DNA of 30,291 nucleotides from a virus. The stretch is taken from positions 1 through 30,291 of IMG/VR virus record IMGVR_UViG_3300046002_001510, one strand, 5' to 3'. The notes beneath the pieces were generated by a model, which was given only the letters and a program-made list of their open reading frames with translations, ran no database searches and was not told where the DNA came from. Each line of letters begins with the position of its first letter. The first letter of the stretch is position 1. Shown one piece after another: positions 1 through 7,942 of this stretch. A program made the position numbers and the translations under genes.

Positions 1-3
1 TAG

Positions 4-33
4 AAAAACCGTGCTGAAGTTGCAAGGCTAATA
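4..33. repeat. end overlap, left copy
   Basis: Thirty bases identical to 30262-30291, in the same reading frame of the tape measure gene. The three bases before it differ (TAG here, GCT at the right end). Most simply an assembly overlap of a circular or circularly permuted molecule. Confidence 0.9.
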
Positions 34-1020
34 GAAGATGCGAACATCGCTATAATGGCAGATGGCGAAGCAAAAGAAATAGCAACTATTAAACTAAAGT
101 ACAAACGTGCAATTGAGGAAACTCAAAAAAACGAAAAATACTTAGCAAGTGAAAAAGCTATAATCATTAAACAACTTGAGACACAACAAACTTCGGAACT
201 CTTAAACATTGAAAAAGCTAAGCAAGAAAAGTTAGACGCTTTAACAATAGAGCAACGTGATAAAGAGATAGAAGCGGAAAAGGAATTTCAAACAAGATTA
301 CAAGAACAAGAAACTGCAATCACTAATTCAAAACTAAGCGCGCAAGAACAAGAAATACTTAACGTACAAAACAAATACGCAAAACTTTTAGAGGAAGCTA
401 AAAAGTATGGAGAAGATACGAAAGTAATTGAAGACCAAATAGGACAAGAAACTGCTGACATTCAAAAGAAATATGCGCTTAAAAAGATAGCAGATGCACA
501 GGCAGAACGTGACGCAAAAATTCAATTTGCAAGTGATATAAACGCGGGACTTTCTCAACTTGGAAACATATTCATAAATGACCAAAAGAAACTCGAGAAG
601 TTCCAAAAGGCTACTGCTTTAGTTCAAATCGCAATCGATACGGCAAAGGCTATTAGTTCACTCGTTGCAATGTCTCAAGCAAATCCATTAAATGCGGTAA
701 CTGGTGGAACAGCAGGGATAGCACAATACGCTTCGGGTATCGTTCAAATATTAACGAACGTAGCAAAGGCTAAAGCATTGTTAAGCAATCCGAGTGCTTC
801 GGCTTCGGGTGGTGGTGGCGGTACTTCAGCAAGTGCCTCAAGTGCTTCAGTAGCTACTCCATCTATTAATATGTTTGGACAAGGAAACAACGCTAATAAT
901 TTAACAGGTCAATCAATGCAATCAAATCAAACGGTAACAGTTCAAGCGGTTGTAAGTGAGACTGAAATAACAGCGACACAAAATAAAATGAAAATAATTG
1001 ATTTAGGTTCTACATTATGA
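4..1020 (+). CDS. tail tape measure protein, C-terminal part (continues from 29221)
   Basis: This is the C-terminal half of the tape measure protein, which sets tail length and sits in the tail lumen. The frame is open from base 4; the TAG at bases 1-3 precedes the repeat shared with the other end of the contig and looks like an end artefact. Joined to the segment at 29221 through the shared 30 bases, the protein is 685 residues. Visible here are a long charged coiled coil rich in K, E and Q (to about base 520), then a hydrophobic helical stretch (about 590-780), a Gly/Ser/Ala-rich linker with a GGGGG run, and a short polar tail. This order is typical of siphophage tape measures. The next gene overlaps its stop by four bases (ATGA), so translation is probably coupled. 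Assignment rests on architecture and context. Confidence 0.8.
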   Translation, partial: KNRAEVARLIEDANIAIMADGEAKEIATIKLKYKRAIEETQKNEKYLASEKAIIIKQLETQQTSELLNIEKAKQEKLDALTIEQRDKEIEAEKEFQTRLQEQETAITNSKLSAQEQEILNVQNKYAKLLEEAKKYGEDTKVIEDQIGQETADIQKKYALKKIADAQAERDAKIQFASDINAGLSQLGNIFINDQKKLEKFQKATALVQIAIDTAKAISSLVAMSQANPLNAVTGGTAGIAQYASGIVQILTNVAKAKALLSNPSASASGGGGGTSASASSASVATPSINMFGQGNNANNLTGQSMQSNQTVTVQAVVSETEITATQNKMKIIDLGSTL

Positions 1021-1460
1021 CAAGCTACATAAAACTATTGAATGCGATTGACGGGTTTTGTCAACAACATTTACAGATAAAGAAAAACGCGGGGGAGTTC
1101 AGAGAGCAAATGCCAAACTTCAGCACCTTAAATGAAAAGTATCCTTTGCTTTTTTACGTTCCTATTAGCCAAACGATGGGCGAAAATACGAATATCTTTG
1201 CTATGGATATTTACTGTGTGGATATTATACAAAAAGACCGCGCTAATATCAACACTATTTTAAGCGATACGAATTTAATTTTAAATGACTTATATTTGTA
1301 CTTTAGTCAAGGGTCAGATTTAAGCATAGACGCTCAAGCACCTACATTAATCCCAGTCAATAATTTTGATTTAGATTACGTAGCGGGGTGGCAAATGAGT
1401 ATCACGTTTGAAGTTGACCAATACTGTGTTGAGGATATACCGTTTGAGATAGGAGATTAA
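1017..1460 (+). CDS. putative tail terminator / neck protein
   Basis: A 147-residue acidic protein of mixed alpha/beta character, starting at the ATGA overlap with the tape measure stop. I do not see a catalytic motif. The pattern of an N-terminal helix, a stretch with alternating hydrophobic residues and a C-terminal strand segment (WQMSITFEV) fits small tail-completion or tail-terminator proteins, which cap the tail tube at the neck. Its position directly before an HK97 gp10-like protein supports a head-tail joining role. The name is an inference from size and neighbours; it could be another minor virion protein. Confidence 0.4.
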   Translation: MTSYIKLLNAIDGFCQQHLQIKKNAGEFREQMPNFSTLNEKYPLLFYVPISQTMGENTNIFAMDIYCVDIIQKDRANINTILSDTNLILNDLYLYFSQGSDLSIDAQAPTLIPVNNFDLDYVAGWQMSITFEVDQYCVEDIPFEIGD

Positions 1461-1462
1461 AC

Positions 1463-1888
1463 ATGGCAACATTTAAAGTTAAATACGCTACACGTAACAA
1501 GTTAGCGAGGTCGTTACAACAAGAAATTAGGTCGCTTGGATTGGTCGACACAGGCGCGTTATATGAATCGGTTAGGATTTCAGCAATGACTGGGAACGAA
1601 CTAAACACGATTAACATGACGATAAACGCTATGTTTTACTATTTGTTTTTAGATGAGGGAACGAGTAGAGGGATACCGCCTTATTCAATAACTGATAATT
1701 GGTTAAGACGTAGCGATGTACAAGCGATACTTGCTGAAGTAACTCAGGAATATATCGCATGGCAGTTTGAAAAATACCCGCTTTTGGAAATGGCTCGAAT
1801 ACTTAACAATCCGAAAATTAGTATTCAGTTCAATTGGATTGATAGTCCTTACCCGAACTTGCCAACAGCACCAATGACACCGTTTTAA
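1463..1888 (+). CDS. HK97 gp10-like neck / tail-completion protein
   Basis: A 141-residue protein beginning two bases after the preceding stop. It shows the hallmark pair of the HK97 gp10-like group: a VDTGALYESV segment (residues about 28-37) followed by an aromatic run and FLDEGTSRG (about 61-69), corresponding to the DTGxLxxS and YAxxxExGT signatures of that family. Such proteins act at the head-tail interface or in tail completion. The C terminus is proline-rich and unremarkable. Its last four bases overlap the end of the convergent minus-strand gene, and no terminator is visible between them. Confidence 0.6.
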   Translation: MATFKVKYATRNKLARSLQQEIRSLGLVDTGALYESVRISAMTGNELNTINMTINAMFYYLFLDEGTSRGIPPYSITDNWLRRSDVQAILAEVTQEYIAWQFEKYPLLEMARILNNPKISIQFNWIDSPYPNLPTAPMTPF

Positions 1889-2604
1889 ATTCCGTAAGTT
1901 TGCTTCATTGAAAGCATATTAAACACTAAGATAATAGGTAGGTCAGTAAGTTGGTCTACCTTTGTCAAATCCCCACCGCTCAAATCAAAGATTAAACGCT
2001 CCCAGCTAAACTTAGATAGTTTCTTTTCTTCTTCTTCAGCTTTTATATCCTCTTGGTCAAGTTCGTTTTCGTCTAATTCGTCACTTTCAACAACAGGATT
2101 AAATAGATTTTTGTACACTTTTAAGAAGTTATCCCTAAACTCAACAAAGAAAACCACACCGCCAAAGCAATCATTGATTAAAACGTCTTTAAATTCGTGT
2201 TTGCGTTGTTCTAAGTCAAACTGTAAAGGCTCAAAAACACGGTTTCCCCATTCGTCCTGCTTAAAAACTCGGAATAAAATGCTTAGAATCTTGTCAAAGT
2301 TTTGCGCTTCGTTTTCAAATAGATGGTTTAAGTCGATAAATTCTCCAAGTGTGTACCATTCTTTAAAGTGAAAACCATTTATTTCTTGTTTGAAGTTCTT
2401 TGCAGGTGCTGATTTTACCCAAGCATACTCCTTTGTTAACTTACTAAACTCGGATAGGTCTAAATTTTGCAACTCTTCGATGTCGGTATCGGTTAAGATT
2501 GACAGCCTTTCAAGTTCCAAATCAAATGGAGAATCGAAAGGGATTGTTTCCAACCCCCTTAACTCCATGAATGTTTCGACTGTTACGTTATGCCACGCTT
2601 TCAT
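1885..2604 (-). CDS. putative tail assembly chaperone, downstream partner (GT-like)
   Basis: A 239-residue acidic protein on the minus strand. An upstream TTG at 2610 is possible, but ATG at 2604 is preferred. It contains a very acidic linker (EEEEKK region, about residues 190-200) and a C-terminal segment FSWERLIFDLSGGDLTKV..., then a short hydrophobic helix, resembling the T-domain end of phage tail-assembly chaperones. Its start lies inside the 3' end of the upstream minus-strand gene (about 17 bp overlap), the arrangement usual for G/GT chaperone pairs. The frame is +1 relative to the upstream gene and a TAG closes it just upstream, so separate initiation is more likely than a classic -1 frameshift. 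Alternative: an unrelated minor structural protein. Confidence 0.45.
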   Translation of the reverse strand: MKAWHNVTVETFMELRGLETIPFDSPFDLELERLSILTDTDIEELQNLDLSEFSKLTKEYAWVKSAPAKNFKQEINGFHFKEWYTLGEFIDLNHLFENEAQNFDKILSILFRVFKQDEWGNRVFEPLQFDLEQRKHEFKDVLINDCFGGVVFFVEFRDNFLKVYKNLFNPVVESDELDENELDQEDIKAEEEEKKLSKFSWERLIFDLSGGDLTKVDQLTDLPIILVFNMLSMKQTYGI

Positions 2605-3130
2605 CTTCAACTTTTTCTATTTCATTTGTCATTTTCTTAGCAACGTGCCAAATGATAGGTAAAGCAAACGATGCCTTTTGGTCAGCAAACAAAGTAGTTT
2701 TGTGTTTGATGTGTGCAGGTTCGTAGTGTTCTTTTTCTGTTAAGTCGGAACGCTTATATAACACCGCAACCATTTCAGCAATATAAGAGTTTGGATTCTT
2801 AGCGATTAATTTCTCAATTGCTTTTAAATCTTTTACAGACACCTTAAACTCTTCTTTGTATGCTTCGTAAGTGTATCCGTCAATTTCAATAGTGCGCTGA
2901 ATTTCTAAGTCTTTACTTTCGCTATCGTTAAAAATACGAACAACCTCTTTGAACTCGTCAAATTCCAAGTCGTTAATGTCGCTTTCGTCCGCTCCTAAGT
3001 ACGTAAAGATTTGATACCATTTTTCAATAGGTTCGTTTTCACTTCTTAAAATTTCATTCACTTTTGAAAATTGCTTAACGCTCAACTCAGTTGATTTGTT
3101 AGGGATTTCATTTTTTCCAATTGTTACCAT
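2588..3130 (-). CDS. putative tail assembly chaperone, upstream partner (G-like)
   Basis: A 180-residue acidic, mostly helical protein read from the minus strand, the first gene of a two-gene reverse operon. The N terminus (NKSTELSVKQFSKVNEIL) and the many short amphipathic helices resemble small tail-assembly chaperone proteins that coat the tape measure during tail building. No enzyme motif is present. A perfect -7 box (TATATTTG on the minus strand, 3153-3146) lies 15 bases before the ATG, so these two genes have their own promoter, divergent from the capsid genes. Function is inferred from pairing, size and position near the tail genes. Confidence 0.45.
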   Translation of the reverse strand: MVTIGKNEIPNKSTELSVKQFSKVNEILRSENEPIEKWYQIFTYLGADESDINDLEFDEFKEVVRIFNDSESKDLEIQRTIEIDGYTYEAYKEEFKVSVKDLKAIEKLIAKNPNSYIAEMVAVLYKRSDLTEKEHYEPAHIKHKTTLFADQKASFALPIIWHVAKKMTNEIEKVEDESVA

Positions 3131-3145
3131 ATACTAATTTTTTAA

Positions 3146-3153
3146 CAAATATA
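3146..3153 (-). promoter_or_regulatory. -7 promoter box for the reverse-strand gene pair
   Basis: On the minus strand this reads TATATTTG, a perfect match to the Bacteroidetes -7 consensus TAnnTTTG. It lies 15 bases ahead of the start at 3130. No clear -33 TTTG is found at the usual 19-21 base spacing; one TTTG sits only 11 bases upstream, so strength is uncertain. Confidence 0.5.
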
Positions 3154-3181
3154 CAAATTTTGAACAAATAATTTTATATCT

Positions 3182-3196
3182 ACATAATAAGTATGG
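3182..3196 (+). promoter_or_regulatory. late-gene start element (ACATAATAAGTATGG)
   Basis: The element runs directly into the start codon of the prohead protease gene (ATG at 3193). It differs by one base from identical 15-base copies at 23158 and 29210 and is related to the copy at 5738. It may be a promoter for leaderless mRNAs or a translation-initiation context; position alone cannot decide. Confidence 0.45.
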
Positions 3197-4170
3197 ATAA
3201 ATTGCCTACTTACAAAATTACTATTGACCCTGAATACAGCGAGGGCGAAGACTTAGGAATCGAAATGATTGCTTTTACGTCACGTCCTGCGGTTAAAGTT
3301 AAAGGAGTAGCGTTCAATTCACATGAACAAATGTACTTTGCTGACACGCTTAAAATGCGTATCGTTGCGCCTGCTATGATTCCTATGGAAATTTACAGAA
3401 ACGATGAGGGCGAAGAGTACTATGTATCATTTACAGCCGAAGAGATTGAAAAGATACACGCTAAGTTCATGTCAAACTTATCTAACAAAGATATTTTTAA
3501 CATTGAGCATAATGCGGAAAATAAAGTCCCTGCTTATGTATTGGAAGCATGGATAGTTCAAGACCCTAAAAACGACAAAGCGAAAGCGTACGGTATTGAC
3601 GTACCAAAAGGTACTTTGATGTTGACCGCTCAAGTAACAGACGAAGATTACTACAACGAACTTGTAAAGAGTAACCAAGTAGGATTTTCGATTGAGGGTT
3701 TCTTAGGTATGAAATTGAACGAACAAAAGACGGAATTAAATAATCAATATAGTATGAAGTTACCAGATGGAGAGCACCTAATCGAAGGTAAAATCTACGT
3801 CGTAGAAGGCGGAGAAGTTATCGAGGTTAAAGATGCACCTGCTACTGAAGTAGTAGAGGAAGAAATGGCAACTGAAGTAATCGAAGAAGAAGTAAAAGAG
3901 GAAGAAATGGCAACGGAAGAAGTTGTTGAGGAAGAAGTCGCAACTGAAGAAGTTGAAATGGCAGTCGACCCAACAGCAGACGCTGAGGCTATCCTTGCTA
4001 TCGTTACACCTTTGTTAGATGAAAAAGTTAACGAATTGTTGCAAGTAATTGCAGAATTAAAAAATTCTTTGGAAGTAGAAGTTGAGCCTATCGAAGAGGA
4101 ATTAAAAGAAACTAAATTATCAGCTCACGAAAAATTTAACGCGTTCAGAGACGCATTTTCTAAAAAATAA
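3193..4170 (+). CDS. XkdF-like prohead protease with fused acidic scaffold-like region
   Basis: A 325-residue protein. Residues about 1-170 resemble the XkdF-type prohead serine proteases (Peptidase_S78_2): an IVAPAMIPMEIYR segment, NIEHN with the likely catalytic His at 106, a PAYVLEAWIVQDP stretch, and GFSIEG with the likely catalytic Ser at 166. Residues about 210-262 are a very acidic repeat built around EEEMATE-like units, followed by a helical, coiled-coil-like region to the C terminus. The natural reading is a protease joined to its own scaffold: the acidic/coil part would guide capsid assembly and be cut away on maturation. The major capsid gene follows after four bases. It starts at the conserved late-gene element. 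Confidence 0.8.
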   Translation: MDKLPTYKITIDPEYSEGEDLGIEMIAFTSRPAVKVKGVAFNSHEQMYFADTLKMRIVAPAMIPMEIYRNDEGEEYYVSFTAEEIEKIHAKFMSNLSNKDIFNIEHNAENKVPAYVLEAWIVQDPKNDKAKAYGIDVPKGTLMLTAQVTDEDYYNELVKSNQVGFSIEGFLGMKLNEQKTELNNQYSMKLPDGEHLIEGKIYVVEGGEVIEVKDAPATEVVEEEMATEVIEEEVKEEEMATEEVVEEEVATEEVEMAVDPTADAEAILAIVTPLLDEKVNELLQVIAELKNSLEVEVEPIEEELKETKLSAHEKFNAFRDAFSKK

Positions 4171-4174
4171 CAAA

Positions 4175-5092
4175 ATGGAAAGAAATTTAAAATTTGACTT
4201 GGACATCGAAACAAACGCATTATTGTGTCCAAACCCGAACGAGTTTTACGGTCGTTCTTACTTAGCTGAAGATACAGTAGACAACTACCGTACTTTGCCG
4301 GGTATTAAATCAGCTACTAAATTAGCTAACGTTACTTTTGGTAATATCTTACAAGCTTCAACTTGTAACTTTACAGCTCCTACTGATTCATTAGATGCAG
4401 TAGACATCGACGTATGTGCATTGTCTGCAATGGCTCAACTTTGTCAATTTGACTTAGAGCAGTCTTTCTTAGCTTTGCAAATGGCTCAAGGTTCAAACGG
4501 AGATTTTTCAGTAGCTTCTTTCATGAACTTCTACTGGGGAGAAATGGCGAAACAAATCGGCGAAGACGTTGAGTTGTTACGTTGGCAAGGTGACACAGCA
4601 AGCGAAGACGATACTTTAGCTTTGTGTGACGGTTACATCAAAAAAATGTTAGCAGATGCTTCAATCATTGACGTAGCAAATACTACAATTACAAGTGCTA
4701 ACGTAATTACTGAAATCGTAAAAGTAATCAACGCATTACCTTCAACAGTTTCTCGTAAAAAAGCAGACTTGCGTTTGTACGTTGCTTCTAACGTAGCTAA
4801 CGCTTTGGAATTGGCTACTGCTTCAGGTAACACTCAAACATACATCACTACTCCATTAGCTTTGACTTTCTTAGGTATCAAAGTAGTAGTTGCTGAGGGT
4901 ATGCCAAACGATACAATGGTTTGTACTGTTAAGAACAACATGATTTACGCTTTCGATGGCGAGGGTGATGGAAAAGCAATTAAAGCTGTTAACTTAGCTG
5001 ATACAGTTGCAGAGCCTTACTTACGTTCACGTGCTAACTTGAAAGTTGGTTTCTCTTACGTTAACCCAACTGAAATCGTTTTATACTCATAA
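4175..5092 (+). CDS. major capsid protein
   Basis: A 305-residue protein directly behind the protease/scaffold gene and ahead of a strong terminator, as expected for the major capsid subunit. The composition (few charged runs, many Ala/Thr/Asn, alternating strand and helix) and the C-terminal region (KVGFSYVNPTEIVLYS) fit an HK97-fold shell protein; there is no long N-terminal delta domain, consistent with scaffold being supplied by the preceding gene. Codon use is noticeably restricted compared with neighbours (repeated GCT, TTA, GTA and CGT codons), the usual sign of very high expression. No recognisable sequence signature is decisive; position, size and codon bias carry the call. Confidence 0.82.
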   Translation: MERNLKFDLDIETNALLCPNPNEFYGRSYLAEDTVDNYRTLPGIKSATKLANVTFGNILQASTCNFTAPTDSLDAVDIDVCALSAMAQLCQFDLEQSFLALQMAQGSNGDFSVASFMNFYWGEMAKQIGEDVELLRWQGDTASEDDTLALCDGYIKKMLADASIIDVANTTITSANVITEIVKVINALPSTVSRKKADLRLYVASNVANALELATASGNTQTYITTPLALTFLGIKVVVAEGMPNDTMVCTVKNNMIYAFDGEGDGKAIKAVNLADTVAEPYLRSRANLKVGFSYVNPTEIVLYS

Positions 5093-5111
5093 TCCGATTA
5101 ATATTTTAACC

Positions 5112-5146
5112 AAAAGGGGAGGGCGTTAAATCTCCCTCCCTTTTTT
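5112..5146 (+). terminator. intrinsic terminator after the capsid gene
   Basis: AAAAGGGGAGGG (5112-5123) pairs with CCCTCCCTTTT (from 5134) over an 8-base loop-containing turn, with one G-U pair, and ends in six T residues. It lies 20 bases after the capsid stop and 14 bases before the next gene, so it likely limits read-through from very abundant capsid mRNA. Confidence 0.85.
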
Positions 5147-5159
5147 AATACTTTTAAAA

Positions 5160-5669
5160 ATGGCTTGTACAACACTTACAGCAATCACAAAAGGTTGTGA
5201 TAATAACATCGGAGGGATTACAGCTATCTATATCAATGATATGGATAACGTAGGAACACCAACAATTGACCAAACTGCTTACATGGTTGACGCTCAAACA
5301 GTCACAGAACCATACGAAGTATTTGAATTTAGACGTAACACAGGTAATTTTACCGAAGAGTCAGCAGTAGACTTTGCTAACGGTTCTTCTTTCGTTACAG
5401 CTACAATTACTTTGATGTTCCACAGACGTGAGGCTTCAAAATCTAAAGCTATCAAAATCCTTTCAGAGGGACAAAGAGACTTAGCTATTATCGTTAAAGA
5501 TGCAAACGGTAAATATTGGTATTTCCCTTATGCTCAACTTTCAGCAACTGCTGAAGGTTCAGGAACAGCAAAAGCAGATGGTTCTAAATATTCTGTTACA
5601 TTCATCGCAGAAAACGAGAACTTGGCTTACGAAGTTGACCCTACAATCATCGCAGGATTACTTGCATAA
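5160..5669 (+). CDS. probable major tail tube protein
   Basis: A 169-residue protein flanked by two intrinsic terminators, so it forms its own strongly expressed unit like the capsid gene. Its features are an N-terminal CTTLTAITKGCDNN segment, a strand-rich body with EFRRNTGNFTEE, an FHRREASKSKAI motif region and a KDANGKYWYFPY stretch. This pattern is common to a small structural protein conserved in Bacteroidetes siphophages, most likely the tail tube. Codon use is restricted as in the capsid gene. The alternative is a head decoration protein; abundance and beta-rich content fit both, but no other tail tube candidate is seen. Confidence 0.6.
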   Translation: MACTTLTAITKGCDNNIGGITAIYINDMDNVGTPTIDQTAYMVDAQTVTEPYEVFEFRRNTGNFTEESAVDFANGSSFVTATITLMFHRREASKSKAIKILSEGQRDLAIIVKDANGKYWYFPYAQLSATAEGSGTAKADGSKYSVTFIAENENLAYEVDPTIIAGLLA

Positions 5670-5689
5670 AATACCTTGTAAATAAAGAG

Positions 5690-5716
5690 AGGGAAGTTAA
5701 TAGCTTCCCTTTTTTT
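5690..5716 (+). terminator. intrinsic terminator after the tail tube gene
   Basis: A 7-bp stem AGGGAAG/CTTCCCT (5690-5696 with 5704-5710), a 7-base loop and a run of seven T residues, 20 bases after the preceding stop. Confidence 0.85.
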
Positions 5717-5737
5717 GTGAACTTTTTTTAAAGATTA

Positions 5738-5752
5738 ACATTATAGTTATGA
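5738..5752 (+). promoter_or_regulatory. late-gene start element, divergent copy
   Basis: ACATTATA starts 11 bases before the ATG at 5749, the same spacing as in the copies at 23158 and 29210; the following bases (GTTATGA) differ. It directly follows a terminator, so a new transcription or translation start is needed here. Confidence 0.35.
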
Positions 5753-6099
5753 TATACATTGAAAAAGATATACTTAACACAATTGTTTTGACGCTTACAG
5801 AAAGCTCAACGCTATCTAATCCTTATTATGTATTCGAGTTTGAAAACGATTTTAACACGGCAACAGAACCTATATACTTCTATGCGCCTGACTTGTCGAC
5901 TTCAAAACCGCGATACAATAAATTCGAATTAGCTGAAGGAGTTGATGTAACCTTTGTAATAGGTCAATACAGTTATAAAGTATATGAAAGTGCAACAGTT
6001 CCAAATCTTAGTTTACCAAACCCAGTTGAGGGATTGCATGAAATTGAAGAGGGTAGAATGGTTGTCGATGGTGTCTTAACTAACTCAATTTACGAATGA
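5749..6099 (+). CDS. small beta-rich virion protein
   Basis: A 116-residue acidic protein predicted to be mostly strand (YYVFEFENDF, VTFVIGQYSYKVYES) with a C-terminal EEGRMVVDG turn. Its place between the tail tube and portal genes, and its four-base overlap with the portal start, suggest a minor structural or connector protein. I do not recognise a named family. Similar short beta-rich proteins are commonly found in the structural clusters of Bacteroidetes phages. It is the first gene of the unit running through portal, connector and lysis genes, and begins at a divergent copy of the late-gene start element. Confidence 0.45.
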   Translation: MIYIEKDILNTIVLTLTESSTLSNPYYVFEFENDFNTATEPIYFYAPDLSTSKPRYNKFELAEGVDVTFVIGQYSYKVYESATVPNLSLPNPVEGLHEIEEGRMVVDGVLTNSIYE

Positions 6100-7433
6100 A
6101 ATTTTTAGGTTTTAACATTGGAAAAAGCGAAAGCGTAAGCGTTGAAAGTAACAACTATCAATCGTTTTCAAGTCCATTTATGAAAGTAGGCGAGGGCAAT
6201 TTGTCACTACCTTACGTTAATGCACGTCAACAGGTTAGCGGATATATCCGTTTTGGAGTAGATAACCTTTACCCTCAATTAATTAACCAACTTTACTACA
6301 CGTCTCCCTTACATGGTGCGATAGTTGACTTTAAAACAAACGCTACAATTGGCGGGGGTTATGAAATTAAGACGGATTCAAGTGTAACAGCTATTGAAAA
6401 AATGGAAGTTTACGCTTTTGAAAAGAAAGTAGACTTAGAACAGTTGCTCGATAAGATAACAAAAGACGACATTCTACATAACCGTGTTTATTTTAGACTT
6501 GTATTTAACTCAAATAATGATTTAATTCGTGTTAAGCACATAGGAGCTGAGAAAGTTAGAACGTCAAAAGACAAATTAACATATTTTATTTGTGACGATT
6601 GGACATCGCAAATTGACATTGAGACTATTTACCCATATGACCGTAAGATATACCAAAGAGAGTGCTTATATGTGTACGAAAAGAGTTGCGTAGGTCAAGA
6701 CGTTTACCCTTTACCAAGTTATACAAGTGCATTTAATTGGGCGTTCTTAGATGGCGAAATGTCATACTTACAAAAGTCTAATATCTTAAACGCTATCTTC
6801 CCGTCATTTGCTTTTATGTTCCCTAAAAAGCCACAAAGCGAAGAGGAAAAAGCAGGATTAAGAAAAACAATTGAGAGCGGAAAAGGTGCAAGAAATGGCG
6901 GTAAGGTTTTAAGTTTCTTTGCTAACAATGCAGACCAACTTCCTAAGATTGAAGCGATACCAACCAACAACAACGACAACTTATTCCAAGTAACAACTGA
7001 AAGTATAGACAGTAAGATATGTCAAGCGCATACAATCGACCCTATTTTGATGGGTATTCGTGTAAGTGGTAAACTTGGTTCGGGGTCTGACATCAAACAG
7101 TCGTATATCATTTTTGAAAAGAACGTAATTTACCCACAACGTCATAAGATTGAAAAGATAGTTAACGACTTGTTTAAAATAGCTAAGATTAAAGCTACAT
7201 TCACACTAAACAACTACCAAATTGTTAATGAAACAATCGTAGAATTAGAAGGAACGGGTAAGAAAACAACAGATGCTTTGAATGCAATGTCTCCATTGGT
7301 TGCTACAAAAGTACTTGAGTCAATGACAGAAAACGAGGTACGTGCTTTAGCAAGTTTACCACCAGTAGACGGTGGCGACAAAACGAAATCACAGATAGCA
7401 ACTGAAACAATAACAACTACAACTACTGTATAA
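6096..7433 (+). CDS. portal protein
   Basis: A 445-residue protein with the layout of phage portals: an N-terminal region with LYYTSPLHGAIVDFKTNA (about residues 67-84), which is the entry helix segment; a wing with GGGYEIKT; a central beta-rich part (LIRVKHIGAEKVRTS); and a C-terminal stem/crown region containing MGIRVSGKLGSGSDIKQS and a long helix. Twelve copies form the channel at the capsid vertex through which terminase pumps DNA and to which the tail joins. It overlaps the preceding gene by four bases and shares a stop/start with the next gene. The C terminus is a Thr-rich tail. Size is usual for SPP1/HK97-like portals. Confidence 0.85.
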   Translation: MKFLGFNIGKSESVSVESNNYQSFSSPFMKVGEGNLSLPYVNARQQVSGYIRFGVDNLYPQLINQLYYTSPLHGAIVDFKTNATIGGGYEIKTDSSVTAIEKMEVYAFEKKVDLEQLLDKITKDDILHNRVYFRLVFNSNNDLIRVKHIGAEKVRTSKDKLTYFICDDWTSQIDIETIYPYDRKIYQRECLYVYEKSCVGQDVYPLPSYTSAFNWAFLDGEMSYLQKSNILNAIFPSFAFMFPKKPQSEEEKAGLRKTIESGKGARNGGKVLSFFANNADQLPKIEAIPTNNNDNLFQVTTESIDSKICQAHTIDPILMGIRVSGKLGSGSDIKQSYIIFEKNVIYPQRHKIEKIVNDLFKIAKIKATFTLNNYQIVNETIVELEGTGKKTTDALNAMSPLVATKVLESMTENEVRALASLPPVDGGDKTKSQIATETITTTTTV

Positions 7434-7942
7434 TGAATTACTTTATAACTGAAGCATACTTAAAAAATCAAACACCGATTACAGCAAATGTCGATGTTAA
7501 AGATGTTACTCCTTACATTAGAACTCAGTCAGATTTAAGAGTACAGCCAATTTTAGGCACTTACTTTTACAAATATTTGTTGGCTAAGTATAATGCTGAG
7601 ACATTAACAACAGACGAGGAAACACTTGTCGAATATATTAAGCCAATTGTAGCGTGGCGAAGTGCTGAAGATGCTGTTTTCGGATTGAGTTACCAACTTA
7701 AAAACAAAGGTTTGCAAGTTCAAAACGGAGACTATTCTAACTCAGTAACACAAAGTGAAGTAGCTTTTGCTCAAGACCACTACGCACAAAAAGCTTCATT
7801 CTATGAGGTTCGTTTGATTAACTATTTAAAGGCGAACAAAAATTTATATCCTGAATTTACTGACATGTTAAACACAGATAGCGACATCAAACCATTAAAA
7901 ACACAGGAGAACGGATTTAACGACAGTATTTTGTTTATATGA
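7433..7942 (+). CDS. head-tail connector (adaptor) candidate
   Basis: A 169-residue, mostly helical protein directly after the portal and overlapping it by one base. The N-terminal part (VTPYIRTQSDLRVQPILGTYF) and the following helices resemble the gp6/gp15-type adaptor proteins and Bacteroidetes phage proteins of similar size that sit next to portal genes. Such adaptors form a ring under the portal. No catalytic motif is visible. The call depends on neighbourhood and fold impression. Confidence 0.55.
   Translation: MNYFITEAYLKNQTPITANVDVKDVTPYIRTQSDLRVQPILGTYFYKYLLAKYNAETLTTDEETLVEYIKPIVAWRSAEDAVFGLSYQLKNKGLQVQNGDYSNSVTQSEVAFAQDHYAQKASFYEVRLINYLKANKNLYPEFTDMLNTDSDIKPLKTQENGFNDSILFI

Noticed and set aside
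2588-2616. Classic -1 frameshift joining the two reverse genes.
   Set aside because: The second frame is +1 to the first and no X-XXY-YYZ heptamer lies in the right phase; an independent ATG start is available.
2111-2662. Forward-strand open frames opposite the reverse gene pair.
   Set aside because: They are antisense shadows with no motif and no start context; the reverse frames are longer, overlap neatly and have a promoter.
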